Below are positions 16,473-25,639 of a stretch of 32,800 nt of DNA, in pieces. The position numbers and the translations under genes were made by a program. The notes below the pieces were generated by a model that did no database searches, was not told the DNA's origin, and saw nothing but the letters and a program-made list of their open reading frames with translations. The stretch is from Nocardioides alcanivorans (GTDB lineage: Bacteria; Actinomycetota; Actinomycetes; Propionibacteriales; Nocardioidaceae), in NCBI RefSeq assembly GCF_021555175.1, contig NZ_JAKGRW010000017.1, positions 1-32,800 of the forward strand. Reading direction: 5' to 3'. Within the stretch, counting starts at the first letter, position 1. Each line of letters opens with the position of its first letter.

Positions 16473-17945
16473 ATGAGCTTCTGTGCCGAGTGCGGCAGTG
16501 CCACGTCAGCGCTCAACTTCTGCCCCCAGTGCGGCTTCCCCGTCGCATCCGCTGCGCCGGTCAGCCCTCCTCCTGCTTCGGAGGCCATCACCCATCGGGC
16601 ACCGGCGCCTCCGCTGCCACCACCTCCTGCGGCAGCAGCTCCGTCGTCGACGACGCCCTCGGTCGACCTGGGGTGGTTGCTGCGCGGCAACTGGATCGGC
16701 GCCGCGCTCACGGCGGTCACCGCCGTACTCATCGCGTTCGTCGTGTCCGGCGGACTCCTGTGGGTCGCGGATCCGCCCGACACCAGCACCGACGACCGGC
16801 TCACCATCACGGCGATCAGTGCAGCTGCGGCCTTCGGCGCAGGAGCGAGCGGCACCTACGAGCTCGACCTCGATGACGAATCCTTCGAGGGCGGCAGCTT
16901 CGAGGGCTCGCTCAGCGGCAACGTCATGCCCCTGACCATCACCCTGCTGGCGTTGGGCGCAGCGATCTTCGTGTTCCGGCGGCTGACCGCGAGCTATCCG
17001 TCGATCAGGTACGCCGTCGGCGACGCGCTGCGGGCAGCCCTCCTCTTCGCACTCGTGATGTTCGTCCTCGTGCTGGTCTTCCGCGGTGGCGAGTCCGACC
17101 TGACCGAGGAGATGGGCATCTGGGACGACCCCGATCACTTCTCCTGGGGCGCCTCCGCACCGGCGACCCTGTTCGTCTCCTTCTTCACGATGGCCGTCGT
17201 GCTGGTGCTCGCCTGCTTCGTCCGGCGCGACTGGCTCGGTCCCGCGCTGCAACGCCTGCACGACCACCTCGGCGCTCCACTCGTCGGGCTGGGGGCGTTT
17301 GCTGCGCTGTTACCCCTCGCCGGCCTGATCGGTTGGTGCGCTCTGTGGTTCACCACCGACGGCGACCCGGGCGAGGGACTCGATGCCAACCAGGTCGTCA
17401 CGGGATGGATCTACACCCTCGGCACTGCCGGCATCGCCTTCGTCCACGCCGGGGCCGGAGGTCGACTCGGCGCCTCCTACGCCATGGACGAGTCGATGGC
17501 CGACGGCGCCAAGACCGAGGACGCCTTCTTCGAGAGGCTCAGCCACGCCATCGACGGATCCGACGGGTGGGGCCTGTGGCTCGCCATCCCGACGATGGTC
17601 GTGGTGCTGATCGCGTGCGCGGTCGTCGTCGCCCGGCGGGCCCGGACGACCGCGCGGCCACAGCTGGCCCTGCTCTGGTGGCCGGTACTGATGTTCGCCT
17701 TCGTCCCCTTGCTCAGCCGTCTGGCGTCCGGTCGGGGCTCGATGCACTTCGAGGGCGGCGGTGAAGACATCGAGGCGTCCGGGTTCGTCGGGCTCAAGCC
17801 CAGTGACACCCTGCTGATCCCCCTCATCACGATCCTCGTTGCCCTCATAGTGGGGGCAGCGACCGGCATGATCAACCTGCGTGAGGTCGCGCAGAAGGTG
17901 CAGCAGGACCCCAGTCGGCCCGCGCCACCGTCCACGCAGCCCTAG
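16473..17945 (+). CDS. Zinc-ribbon polytopic membrane protein (second copy)
   Basis: Its 490-residue translation is identical to 5169-6641, where the domains are described. The GAGGAG ribosome-binding site is directly visible before ATG 16473. A TAGCAT hexamer in the upstream region could be a -10 element, giving a 5' leader of about 50 bases; this is weak evidence. Confidence 0.85.
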   Translation: MSFCAECGSATSALNFCPQCGFPVASAAPVSPPPASEAITHRAPAPPLPPPPAAAAPSSTTPSVDLGWLLRGNWIGAALTAVTAVLIAFVVSGGLLWVADPPDTSTDDRLTITAISAAAAFGAGASGTYELDLDDESFEGGSFEGSLSGNVMPLTITLLALGAAIFVFRRLTASYPSIRYAVGDALRAALLFALVMFVLVLVFRGGESDLTEEMGIWDDPDHFSWGASAPATLFVSFFTMAVVLVLACFVRRDWLGPALQRLHDHLGAPLVGLGAFAALLPLAGLIGWCALWFTTDGDPGEGLDANQVVTGWIYTLGTAGIAFVHAGAGGRLGASYAMDESMADGAKTEDAFFERLSHAIDGSDGWGLWLAIPTMVVVLIACAVVVARRARTTARPQLALLWWPVLMFAFVPLLSRLASGRGSMHFEGGGEDIEASGFVGLKPSDTLLIPLITILVALIVGAATGMINLREVAQKVQQDPSRPAPPSTQP

Positions 17946-17956
17946 CCCCTCCGGCT

Positions 17957-19573
17957 TCAGCCGGTCGTCGCCATGTCGAGGGCTGCGAGGTGAGCAAACA
18001 CCATGCTGGATCCGATCGGGTTGCCGCCTCCGGGATAGGTCTGTCCGCTGACGGCTGCCTGCGAGTTGCCCGCCGCATACAGGCCCCGGATGACCTGCCC
18101 CCGGGCGTCCAGCACCCGAGCGCGTTCATCGGTCCGAAGTCCGCCCTTCGTGCCGAGATCGGAGAGACCGAAGGCCGCGGCGTGGAAGGGACCCTTCTCG
18201 ATCGCCACCAGCGGCGACCCACCGTCCGCAAAGGCCCGGTCGTAGGGCTCCTCACCACGACCGAAATCATCGTCACGGCCGGACGCGACGAAGTCGTTGA
18301 ACCGTTCGACGCTGGCGACCAGGCGCTGTGGCGGGACACCGATCTTCTCGGCGAGCTCCTCCAAGGTGTCGGCGCTGACCCACAGCCCGGCCTCCTCGTA
18401 GTCCGCTGGCCGTCCGATCGGAACGCTGGCGGAGCGGACCGGGGGCACCGCTCCGTCACGGTCGTCATGGATCATCCAGAAGGGCAGGCTCACCGTGCCC
18501 GCATCCATCCGAGCGATCACCTCCCTGCCGATCCGGTCGTAGGCCCAGGACTCGTTCACGAACCGGTCCCCCTGGTCGTCGACGAAGATCCCGCCGGTGA
18601 ACCAGAGCGAGAAGGTGGAGCGTCCGTCGGGATGCGTCATCCCCGGCGACCACCAGGCCTCCTCCATCAGGTCCACGTCGGCACCGACCTCGATGCCAGC
18701 GCGGATGGCCAGTCCCTGATTGGTGTCGGGACCCATGGCATCGCGTGCAGCACCGGGCACGCCGTACTCGGAGCGCATCTCCTGGTTGTGCTCGAAGCCA
18801 CCCGACGCGATGATCACGCCCTTGTGTGCCCGGACCCGGCGGCGTACGCCGTCCTGGCTGACGACGGCACCGACGACGGTGTCACCGTCTCGGACCAGCT
18901 CGTCGCAGCAGGTGTTGAGTCTCAGGTCGGCGTTGGGGAGGCCGGACAGGGCGAGCAGGTGCCGTCCGACCAGCGCCTGGCCACCGTTGACTGCCGCAGG
19001 CAGCTCCTCACCGCCACGTTCCACCCCCAGTGGGGGCCGGATCAGTCCGCGCAGATCGCCAAGTTGCTCGGGGCGGATCGGTTTCATGATGATGTGCCGC
19101 CCCGTGGGGCTGGCCTCGGGTGCCGATCCGTAGTAGTCGGGCCAGGGCCACACGACGAAACGGAAGGCCTCGTCGGCCTCGAGGTAGTCCACGAGCCGGG
19201 GACCGGTCTCGAGGTAGGCGTCCTGGAGCGTCTCCGGGGTCCGGTCACCGACCACCGCGCGATAGTAGGTGCGGGCGGCAGCCGGAGTGTCCGTGCTTCC
19301 CGCCCGCGCAAGGACGGCGTTGTTGGGGAACCACATGCCTCCGCCGGAGTAGGCCGTGGTGCCTCCGAAGGCTCCACTCGCTTCGGCCAGGATCACGGTG
19401 AGTCCTTCGCGCGCGGCGGTGTAGGCCCCGGTGAGACCACCCGCGCCGGAGCCGACCACCAGGACGTCGCACTCGTCGTCCCACCCGTTGTCCGTCACTG
19501 TCACTTCCTCGCGCTGCATCTCGTCCTCGTTCATCTGTGCGGCGCGGCAGCTCGATGCCACCGCTTCGATCAT
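17957..19573 (-). CDS. KstD-like FAD-dependent dehydrogenase (second copy)
   Basis: Its translation is identical to 3541-5157, with the same start ambiguity: 19573 is the longest, and 19519 and 19498 are alternatives with better upstream purine-rich sites. It converges with the zinc-ribbon gene ending at 17945. Confidence 0.82.
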   Translation of the reverse strand: MIEAVASSCRAAQMNEDEMQREEVTVTDNGWDDECDVLVVGSGAGGLTGAYTAAREGLTVILAEASGAFGGTTAYSGGGMWFPNNAVLARAGSTDTPAAARTYYRAVVGDRTPETLQDAYLETGPRLVDYLEADEAFRFVVWPWPDYYGSAPEASPTGRHIIMKPIRPEQLGDLRGLIRPPLGVERGGEELPAAVNGGQALVGRHLLALSGLPNADLRLNTCCDELVRDGDTVVGAVVSQDGVRRRVRAHKGVIIASGGFEHNQEMRSEYGVPGAARDAMGPDTNQGLAIRAGIEVGADVDLMEEAWWSPGMTHPDGRSTFSLWFTGGIFVDDQGDRFVNESWAYDRIGREVIARMDAGTVSLPFWMIHDDRDGAVPPVRSASVPIGRPADYEEAGLWVSADTLEELAEKIGVPPQRLVASVERFNDFVASGRDDDFGRGEEPYDRAFADGGSPLVAIEKGPFHAAAFGLSDLGTKGGLRTDERARVLDARGQVIRGLYAAGNSQAAVSGQTYPGGGNPIGSSMVFAHLAALDMATTG

Positions 19574-19584
19574 GGGCCGGAGGA

Positions 19585-19773
19585 TCAGGCGCTGCCGGGA
19601 ATGGGCTCGAGCTCATCCCACAGCGGGCCGGTCATCTCCTTGAAGGGGACCTCGTCGCCCTGCATCCGCTCGCCGACGATGCCGTGCTCCCCGAAGAAGG
19701 AGGACCTGGCCACGCGTCCCCTGACGTGGGCGATGTAGGCGACGGCGAAGAGCGCTTGGAGGTCCTTGGTCAT
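19585..19773 (-). CDS. Small 62-aa protein (second copy)
   Basis: This is the mirror of 3341-3529 with the same GGGAG ribosome-binding site. It is not recognised, and lies between the two flavoprotein genes. Confidence 0.6.
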   Translation of the reverse strand: MTKDLQALFAVAYIAHVRGRVARSSFFGEHGIVGERMQGDEVPFKEMTGPLWDELEPIPGSA

Positions 19774-19815
19774 GTTGCTCCCAGTGGTCGTCGACGCGGG
19801 CATGCGGTGTCCAGG

Positions 19816-21294
19816 TCAACGCCGAGCGTGGTCGGCAGCCTCGCGACCAGCGATCCGCCCGAAGGCAAGGGCATCGGCGATGTGGAACCCGCCGTCCTTG
19901 CCCCAGCTGTACGTCGAGCTCAACTCGCCCGCCGCATACAGACCGGGGATCGCACTGCCCCACACGTTCATCACTCGGGCACGCCCGTCGCGCCGAGGTC
20001 CACCGTTGCTCCAGCCGAGCATCGGCTCGACCTCGATCGCGTAGAAGGGCGCTTCGTCGATCGGTGCCAGCTTGGCGGGTGAGCGACCGAACGCATCGTC
20101 TCGACCAGCGGCGCAGGCACTGTTGTAACCGGCCACCGTGGCCTCCAGGGCTTCGGGGTCGAGCCCGACCAGCGTGGCCAGCTCGGCGATCGTGTCTGCG
20201 CGTCGGATGACCCCACTCTCGATCTCCGCGGAGTTGTCGACACTCCAGGTGACGCCCTCCATCAGCAGTCCCCACCCCACCGGGAGCATGTCGCGTCCCG
20301 CGCCGAGCGGACCGGCCACGCGCATCTGCTCGTCGAAGACCATCAGGGCTGGATGCAGTGGGTTGAGCTCAGTGCCGTGGCCGTCGATGACATGGCCGTG
20401 GCGCGCAGCGATGGTCTCGCTGCGGAACCGGCGGGCATCGCGGTTGACGAAGATATAGTTGTCGGCCGCGTAGACCGACAGGAACATTCCGTGTCCACCG
20501 ACGTCGAGCCCACGGTGCGTCATCATGTTGTCCATGTGCCACAGGTCGGCACCGATCGCCTGGGCCAGCTTGTGTCCGTCGCCCGTGCTGTGGGGCGATC
20601 CCCACAAGGTCGTGGTGGTCAGGCGCAGGTAGTCCCGCACCATCTGTGCGTTGGCCTGGAATCCACCTGTTGCGAGGACGACGCCGCCCCGAGCGCCGTA
20701 GCGGCGGTCACCGTCCGGGCCGGCCACACGCACGCCGACGACCGCGCCCGCTCCATCGGTGACGAGACGCGAGGCAGGGCTCGACCAGAGGACGGGGATG
20801 TCGCGTTCGGCCAACGCCGAGCGCAGGAAGTCGTGGAGACCGAAGTTGCCGAGTGCACCACCGACCGCGTCCATCCCGAGGTAGCACTCACTGCCCTCGT
20901 GGTCCTCGTACTCCGGTTTGGTGTGGAACTGGAGGCACTGGGCGACGTCCGCCCCCAGGCTGCGCATCCAGTCGGAGTTGGCGACGACCTCACGCGCCCA
21001 GGCGTCCACGACGTCTGCGGCGACGGGAAAGTCGCCACACACTGCCCGGAGGAATCGGGTCGCAGTCTCCTGGTCGCCGAGGTTCGCCCAGCCGCCCCCG
21101 GAGACCCGAGTGTTGCCGCCGGCCTCCTCCTCCGAACACTTCTCGACCAGCAGCACCGACGCTCCGGCATCGTGCGCCGCGATGGCGGCGGCGCTCCCGG
21201 CCGCCCCGGTCCCGACGACGATCACGTCGTACTCGCAGTCGTGCCCGGAAGCGTCGCTCTCGACGGTGGCCGGTGCCTCACCTGTCTGCGTCAT
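19816..21294 (-). CDS. FAD-dependent oxidoreductase, fumarate reductase flavoprotein-like (second copy)
   Basis: Its translation is identical to 1820-3298. Start ATG 21294; the alternative GTG is at 21336. Confidence 0.85.
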   Translation of the reverse strand: MTQTGEAPATVESDASGHDCEYDVIVVGTGAAGSAAAIAAHDAGASVLLVEKCSEEEAGGNTRVSGGGWANLGDQETATRFLRAVCGDFPVAADVVDAWAREVVANSDWMRSLGADVAQCLQFHTKPEYEDHEGSECYLGMDAVGGALGNFGLHDFLRSALAERDIPVLWSSPASRLVTDGAGAVVGVRVAGPDGDRRYGARGGVVLATGGFQANAQMVRDYLRLTTTTLWGSPHSTGDGHKLAQAIGADLWHMDNMMTHRGLDVGGHGMFLSVYAADNYIFVNRDARRFRSETIAARHGHVIDGHGTELNPLHPALMVFDEQMRVAGPLGAGRDMLPVGWGLLMEGVTWSVDNSAEIESGVIRRADTIAELATLVGLDPEALEATVAGYNSACAAGRDDAFGRSPAKLAPIDEAPFYAIEVEPMLGWSNGGPRRDGRARVMNVWGSAIPGLYAAGELSSTYSWGKDGGFHIADALAFGRIAGREAADHARR

Positions 21295-21335
21295 GGATCC
21301 GACTCTCGGGCCTGCGCCACCAGCCGTTGGCCCCA

Positions 21336-21366
21336 CTCCCGGACACCGGGAGAACCTGTGTCTCCC
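21336..21366 (-). promoter_or_regulatory. Overlapping hairpins upstream of flavoprotein (second copy)
   Basis: This is the mirror of 1748-1778: alternative pairing of a shared TCTCCC segment with either an upstream GGGAGA or a downstream CCGGGAG. Confidence 0.35.
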
Positions 21367-21448
21367 ATCACACCCACCTCTCCGTCGACGGCGCCCCCAT
21401 CTCGAACGAGAGCGCCCCCATCACGGGCGAGGGCGCGCGGATCGCGGG

Positions 21449-21532
21449 GGTCTCGACAAGCTCGACCAACGGGGAAGGCTCGACCAACGGGGAAGGCTCG
21501 ACCAGCGGCGGTGGACTCGACCAGCGGCGGTG
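21449..21532 (-). repeat. Tandem TGGTCGAG repeat (second copy)
   Basis: This is the mirror of 1582-1665, located downstream of threonine aldolase on the minus strand. Confidence 0.7.
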
Positions 21533-21542
21533 GCTGGCTGGG

Positions 21543-22544
21543 TCAGAGGCTCGCGAGCACGGCGGCTGCGTGTTCGGTGGCTGCCCGGTCGACGTCGAGG
21601 TGTGTCACCAGACGCACCCGGTTGGTGCCCAGTGCGCTGATGAGGACGCCTTCCTCTCGCGCCCGGGCGACGTACGACGCAGCGTCGGGTCGTGACGCCA
21701 CGACGATGTTGGTCGCCACCCCGGCGGGGTCGACTCCCAGCGCCTCCGCCAGCAGGTGCGCGTTGGCGTGGTCGTCGGCCAGGCGGTCGACGTGATGGTC
21801 GAGGGCGTGCAGGCCCGCCGCCGCGAGGACGCCGACCTGACGCATGCCAGCGCCCAACCGCTTGCGCCAGACCCGGGACTCGTCGATCGCAGCCTGCGAC
21901 CCGACGACCAGGGACCCAATGGGCGCCCCCAGACCCTTCGAGAGACAGACCGCCAACACGTCCACCTGCGCACCCCACTCGGCAAGCGGCACCCCGGTCG
22001 CGACGTGGGCGTTCCAGATCCGGGCCCCGTCGAGGTGGAGGGCGCAACCCACGCTGTCGGCGTAGGCCCGCAACGCACGCAGCTCCTCGATCGGGGTGAT
22101 CGTGCCACCAGCGAAGTTGTGCGTGTTCTCCACGGCGATCGCCCTGGTCGGGACGAAGAACGGACCGAGGTCCGGGGCAAAGAGCGACGCGATCGCCTCG
22201 AGGTCCGGACGGCCTGCCGGGTGGGTCCAGGTGCGCATGGTCAGGCCGGTGATCGCGGCATGCGCCCCCAGCTCAGCCCGGGCGACATGGGCAGAGGACT
22301 CGCAGAGCACCTCCTCCCCCACCCCGACGAGGGTGCGCACTGCCAAGACGTTGGCCAACGACCCGGTCGGGGTGAAAAGCGCCGCTTCGTGTCCGAAGAG
22401 CTCCGCGATGCGCTCCTCGAGCAGCCGCGCCGTCGGGTCCTCGCCATAGACGTCGTCGCCCACCTCCGCGCACGCCATCGCGGCGCGCATCGCCTCGGTC
22501 GGCCGGGTGACGGTGTCGGAGCGCAGGTCGATCACGTCGGCCAC
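21543..22544 (-). CDS. L-threonine aldolase (second copy)
   Basis: Its translation is identical to 570-1571. The GTG start at 22544 has the same GGAGG site. It lies 36 bp downstream of the complete class II DAHP synthase gene and is probably co-transcribed with it. Confidence 0.92.
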   Translation of the reverse strand: MADVIDLRSDTVTRPTEAMRAAMACAEVGDDVYGEDPTARLLEERIAELFGHEAALFTPTGSLANVLAVRTLVGVGEEVLCESSAHVARAELGAHAAITGLTMRTWTHPAGRPDLEAIASLFAPDLGPFFVPTRAIAVENTHNFAGGTITPIEELRALRAYADSVGCALHLDGARIWNAHVATGVPLAEWGAQVDVLAVCLSKGLGAPIGSLVVGSQAAIDESRVWRKRLGAGMRQVGVLAAAGLHALDHHVDRLADDHANAHLLAEALGVDPAGVATNIVVASRPDAASYVARAREEGVLISALGTNRVRLVTHLDVDRAATEHAAAVLASL

Positions 22545-22580
22545 GCTACCTCCGTGCCGAAGCGGCAAGGCGTCGATGAA

Positions 22581-23912
22581 TCAGCGCTGGCGGAGCGTTT
22601 CGGCAACCAGGAAGGCGAGCTCGAGCGACTGCACCCGGTTGAGTCGCGGGTCGACGACGGACTCGTAGCGGTGCGCGAGACCGTGCTCGTCGATCTCCTC
22701 ACCACCACCGACGATCTCGGTGACGTCGTCACCGGTCATCTCGACCATCATGCCCCCGGGCACGGTGCCGAGGGCGCGGTGCACGTCGAAGAAGCCCTGG
22801 ACCTCGTCGAGCACGTCGGAGAACCGGCGCGTCTTGTAGCCCGTGGACGCCTCGAACGTGTTGCCGTGCATCGGGTCCGTCACCCAGGTGACGTTGACGC
22901 CCTCAGCGGCGACCTTCTCGACCAACGGCGGCAGCACGTCGCGGATCTTGCCGGCACCGAAGCGGGTGATCAGCGTGAGCCGGCCCTCCTCGTTGTTCGG
23001 GTTGAGCGCGGAGGCCAGGCCGAGTACGTCGTCGGGCGTCGCAGTCGGGCCGACCTTGCAACCGATCGGGTTGCTGAGGTGCTTGAAGTACTCGATGTGG
23101 GCGCCGTCCAGCTGTCGGGTGCGCTCACCGATCCACAGGAAGTGGCCGGAGACGTTGTAGGGCTTGTCAGTGCGCGAGTCGACGCGGGTCATCGCGTGCT
23201 CGTAGGGCAACAGCAACGCCTCGTGGCTCGAGTAGAAGTCGACGCGATGGAACTCGTCAGGGTTCGCGCCGATGGCGCGCATGAACTCCAGCGCCTTCTC
23301 GATCTCGTTGGCGACCTGCTCGTAGCGCTGCGCGAACGGCGACTCACGGATGAAGTCGGTGTTCCACGTGTGCACCTGGCGCAGGTCGGCGTACCCGCCG
23401 TTGACGAAGGCGCGGATGAGGTTCAGGGTCATCGCGGAGGCGTGGTAGACGTCGACCAGACGCTGCGGGTCGGGGATCCGCGACTCCGGGGTGAAGTCGA
23501 AGCCGTTGACCGCATCGCCGCGGTAGGCCGGGAGCGTCACCCCGTCACGGGTCTCGGTGTCTGACGAGCGCGGCTTGGCATATTGCCCCGCCAGGCGACC
23601 CATCTTCACCACCGGGACGGAGCCGGCGTAGGTCAGCACGACGGCCATCTGCAGCAGCACCCGCAACTTGTTGCGCACGTTGTCGGCCGCAACGCTGTCG
23701 AAGGTCTCGGCGCAGTCACCGCCGGCCAGCAGGAAGGCCTCGCCGCGACCGACGGCTGCGAGCTTGCCCTTGAGCTCATCGCACTCTCCGGCAAAGACCA
23801 GCGGCGGGAACCCACGCAACGTCTCCACGGCGGCGTCGACCGCTGCCGGGTCAGGGTAGGTGGGCTGCTGCGCTGCGCCCTGCGCCTGCAGGGTGGCCAA
23901 GTCGGGGATCAC
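22581..23912 (-). CDS. aroG: Class II DAHP synthase (complete copy)
   Basis: It performs the first shikimate-pathway step, as aroF does, but belongs to the unrelated-in-sequence class II family typical of actinobacteria and plants. The 443-residue product carries all four expected metal ligands: Cys67 (GGDCAETF), His349 (DPMHGNT), Glu391 (VEMTGDD) and Asp421 (VVDPRLN). Their spacing is exactly that of the Mycobacterium tuberculosis enzyme (87, 369, 411, 441), so this protein is 20 residues shorter at the N-terminus. The start is GTG 23910-23912; no Shine-Dalgarno is seen, but a leaderless-type -10 lies just upstream. The palindrome edge as visible in this window falls inside the gene at 23113, so about 266 N-terminal residues are encoded only here. 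Threonine aldolase follows by 36 bp. Confidence 0.97.
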   Translation of the reverse strand: MIPDLATLQAQGAAQQPTYPDPAAVDAAVETLRGFPPLVFAGECDELKGKLAAVGRGEAFLLAGGDCAETFDSVAADNVRNKLRVLLQMAVVLTYAGSVPVVKMGRLAGQYAKPRSSDTETRDGVTLPAYRGDAVNGFDFTPESRIPDPQRLVDVYHASAMTLNLIRAFVNGGYADLRQVHTWNTDFIRESPFAQRYEQVANEIEKALEFMRAIGANPDEFHRVDFYSSHEALLLPYEHAMTRVDSRTDKPYNVSGHFLWIGERTRQLDGAHIEYFKHLSNPIGCKVGPTATPDDVLGLASALNPNNEEGRLTLITRFGAGKIRDVLPPLVEKVAAEGVNVTWVTDPMHGNTFEASTGYKTRRFSDVLDEVQGFFDVHRALGTVPGGMMVEMTGDDVTEIVGGGEEIDEHGLAHRYESVVDPRLNRVQSLELAFLVAETLRQR

Positions 23913-23918
23913 ACACCG

Positions 23919-23924
23919 ATACTA
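23919..23924 (-). promoter_or_regulatory. Probable -10 element of a leaderless aroG transcript
   Basis: On the minus strand TAGTAT is followed by six bases (cggtgt) and then the GTG start codon. There is no ribosome-binding site. The spacing equals that before aroF and the DUF1028 gene. No clear -35 is visible. Confidence 0.5.
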
Positions 23925-23925
23925 T

Positions 23926-23946
23926 GCGCCCCCACCGCGTGGGCGC
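23926..23946 (-). terminator. GC-rich hairpin between the APC permease and aroG
   Basis: CCCAC-CGC-GTGGG (23931-23943) is extended by GCG/CGC with a 2-nt bulge. It lies about 50 bp after the permease stop codon and just upstream of the aroG -10 element, so it could end the permease transcript. No T-run is seen. Confidence 0.4.
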
Positions 23947-23994
23947 CTGCGGCGTCGACTACGCGGGACGCCCGACGTGGCTCACCTCGGACGC

Positions 23995-25434
23995 TCAGTC
24001 CTCACCAAGATGCTCGACGTCCTTGAACCGACCGCCCTCGGGCCGGTGCACGACCATCGTCACCAGCCACAGCAGCACACCAATGGCGAGCAGTCCCCCG
24101 GCGATCTTGTACTGGACCATGTCCTCGTCGAGACGCGCCCACGGGCCGAGCAGGTAGAGACAGGTGACCGCGCCGAGGACCGGGATCCAGGTCGGCGCGC
24201 GGAACGTCTTGCCGGTGCCCGGATCGCGCCGCAGGATGAGGCAAGCGACGTTGACCAGGGAGAACACCGCGAGCAGCAACAGCGCTGTGGTGCCGGACAG
24301 GGCCGCGACGACCGTGGTGTCGGACTGCGTGCGCACCACGATGATCAGCCCCAGCGCGAGGACCGTGGTGAAGGCGATGGCGGCGTACGGCGACCGGCGC
24401 CCCGGGAGCACCTTGCCCAGCACCGGGGGCAGCACGTCCTGCTTGGCCATGCCGTAGATGAGACGGGAGGCCATCAGCATGTTGATCAACGCGGTGTTGG
24501 CCACCGCGAAGACGGTCATGAACGGGAAGAGCTTGTCGATCGGGATGTCGGGGGAACCGATGCGTACGACGTCGAGCAGTGCCCCGGCCTCGGGGTTGAC
24601 CGGGTTGGCGATCTGCCCGGCCGGCACCACGGCCACGACCGAAACGGCCACCAGCATGTAGATGATCACCGAGATGCCCAGACCGGTGAGCATGATCTTG
24701 GGGAAGATCTTCTCCGGGTTCTTGGTCTCCTCGACCATGTTGACCGAGTCCTCGAAGCCGACCATCGAGAAGAACGCGATGGCCGTGGCGATCGTGACCG
24801 CCATGAAGAGGCCCTTGTCACTGGGCGACTCGAAGACGGTGACCCGATCGAGCCCTTCGCCCTCACCGCGACCGATCACCCAGAAGCCGATGCCGATGAC
24901 GATCGCCAGCGCCGCCATCTCGATGACCGTGAGGATCACGTTGAACTTGACGCTCTCTCCCACGCCGCGCAGGTTCACCAGCGCGAGGAACACCATGAAG
25001 GCCAGCGCGACCAGCAACGTGGCGGTGCTCCCCGTGGGTACGCCGGGAATCACCTCGTCGAGGCCGATCAGCAGATTGGAGGCGAGCAGTCCCGACGAGG
25101 TGGAGGCGCTGGTGATCCCGGAGCAGACGACGGTGAAAGCGACCAGGAACGTCACGAAGTGCACGCCGAACGCCTTGTGCGCATAGAGCGCGGCGCCAGC
25201 TGCCTGCGGATACTTCGTCACCAGCTCCAGATAGCTGTAGGCGGTCAGCGTCGCCACAGCGAACGCCACGAGGAACGGCAACCAGGCCACGCCGCCGACC
25301 TGGTCGGCGAGTCTGCCCGTGACCGCGTAGACACCGGCGCCGAGGATGTCCCCGACGATGAAGAGCAGCAGCAGCCCGGGACCAAGGACCCGCTTCAGCT
25401 CCGGCTCACGGTCGGTGGTCTTTTCCTCGCTCAT
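23995..25434 (-). CDS. APC-superfamily amino-acid permease
   Basis: This is a predicted secondary transporter of the inner membrane for an amino acid or amine. The 479-residue product shows the family N-terminal motif (GPGLLLLFIVGDILGAGVYA), the conserved AYSYLELVTKYPQAAGAALY region, a GFEDSVNMVEETKNPE motif after the sixth hydrophobic segment, and about 12-13 membrane spans in total, with hydrophilic ends. ATG 25434 is preceded by GGAGGGA eight bases upstream; the open frame extends further but without a good start. It is divergent from the DUF1028 gene across about 205 bp. Its stop codon is 82 bp before the aroG start. Substrate cannot be told from sequence; cationic amino-acid transporter-like members share this pattern. 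Confidence 0.9.
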   Translation of the reverse strand: MSEEKTTDREPELKRVLGPGLLLLFIVGDILGAGVYAVTGRLADQVGGVAWLPFLVAFAVATLTAYSYLELVTKYPQAAGAALYAHKAFGVHFVTFLVAFTVVCSGITSASTSSGLLASNLLIGLDEVIPGVPTGSTATLLVALAFMVFLALVNLRGVGESVKFNVILTVIEMAALAIVIGIGFWVIGRGEGEGLDRVTVFESPSDKGLFMAVTIATAIAFFSMVGFEDSVNMVEETKNPEKIFPKIMLTGLGISVIIYMLVAVSVVAVVPAGQIANPVNPEAGALLDVVRIGSPDIPIDKLFPFMTVFAVANTALINMLMASRLIYGMAKQDVLPPVLGKVLPGRRSPYAAIAFTTVLALGLIIVVRTQSDTTVVAALSGTTALLLLAVFSLVNVACLILRRDPGTGKTFRAPTWIPVLGAVTCLYLLGPWARLDEDMVQYKIAGGLLAIGVLLWLVTMVVHRPEGGRFKDVEHLGED

Positions 25435-25627
25435 CCGCACTCCCTCCGAGAACCGGCGACATCGATCCCGTCGTCGTGTGGTCCCGCTCACTCTTCCCTG
25501 CCGCATGCCCCACTGGCAACCATCTCCGCTCCGTGTCGACGGTCGGTGTCGAAGGTCCGGGTCGAAGCTCGGCGCCGACATCGTGCGACGCCTGGTCGCG
25601 GCGAGGACCCGCACTGCGCGGAACATC

Positions 25628-25633
25628 TAGGCT
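25628..25633 (+). promoter_or_regulatory. Probable -10 element of a leaderless DUF1028-glpK transcript
   Basis: TAGGCT is followed by gcggcc and then the ATG at 25640. Hexamer and six-base gap match those before aroF. No Shine-Dalgarno is visible. This promoter would serve DUF1028, glpK and probably the coiled-coil gene. The rest of the 205-bp divergent region shows no other clear element. Confidence 0.55.
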
Positions 25634-25639
25634 GCGGCC

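Larger units (their letters stand above)
11695..23113 (-). repeat. Right arm of giant inverted duplication
   Basis: This is the reverse complement of 1-11418. Its inner edge is set by the shared octamer gcggcggc at 11695-11702, which pairs with gccgccgc at 11411-11418; the next bases inward differ. It holds the intact aroF. Beyond 23113 the sequence continues without a break through the 5' part of aroG into unique chromosome, so this arm looks like the native arrangement and the left arm, spacer and join need explaining. Confidence 0.97.

Noticed and set aside
1..23113. Terminal inverted repeats of a linear chromosome fused head to head
   Set aside because: The arms carry housekeeping genes and no telomere-type palindromes or terminal-protein genes, and the centre is an internal part of nfo rather than telomeric sequence.
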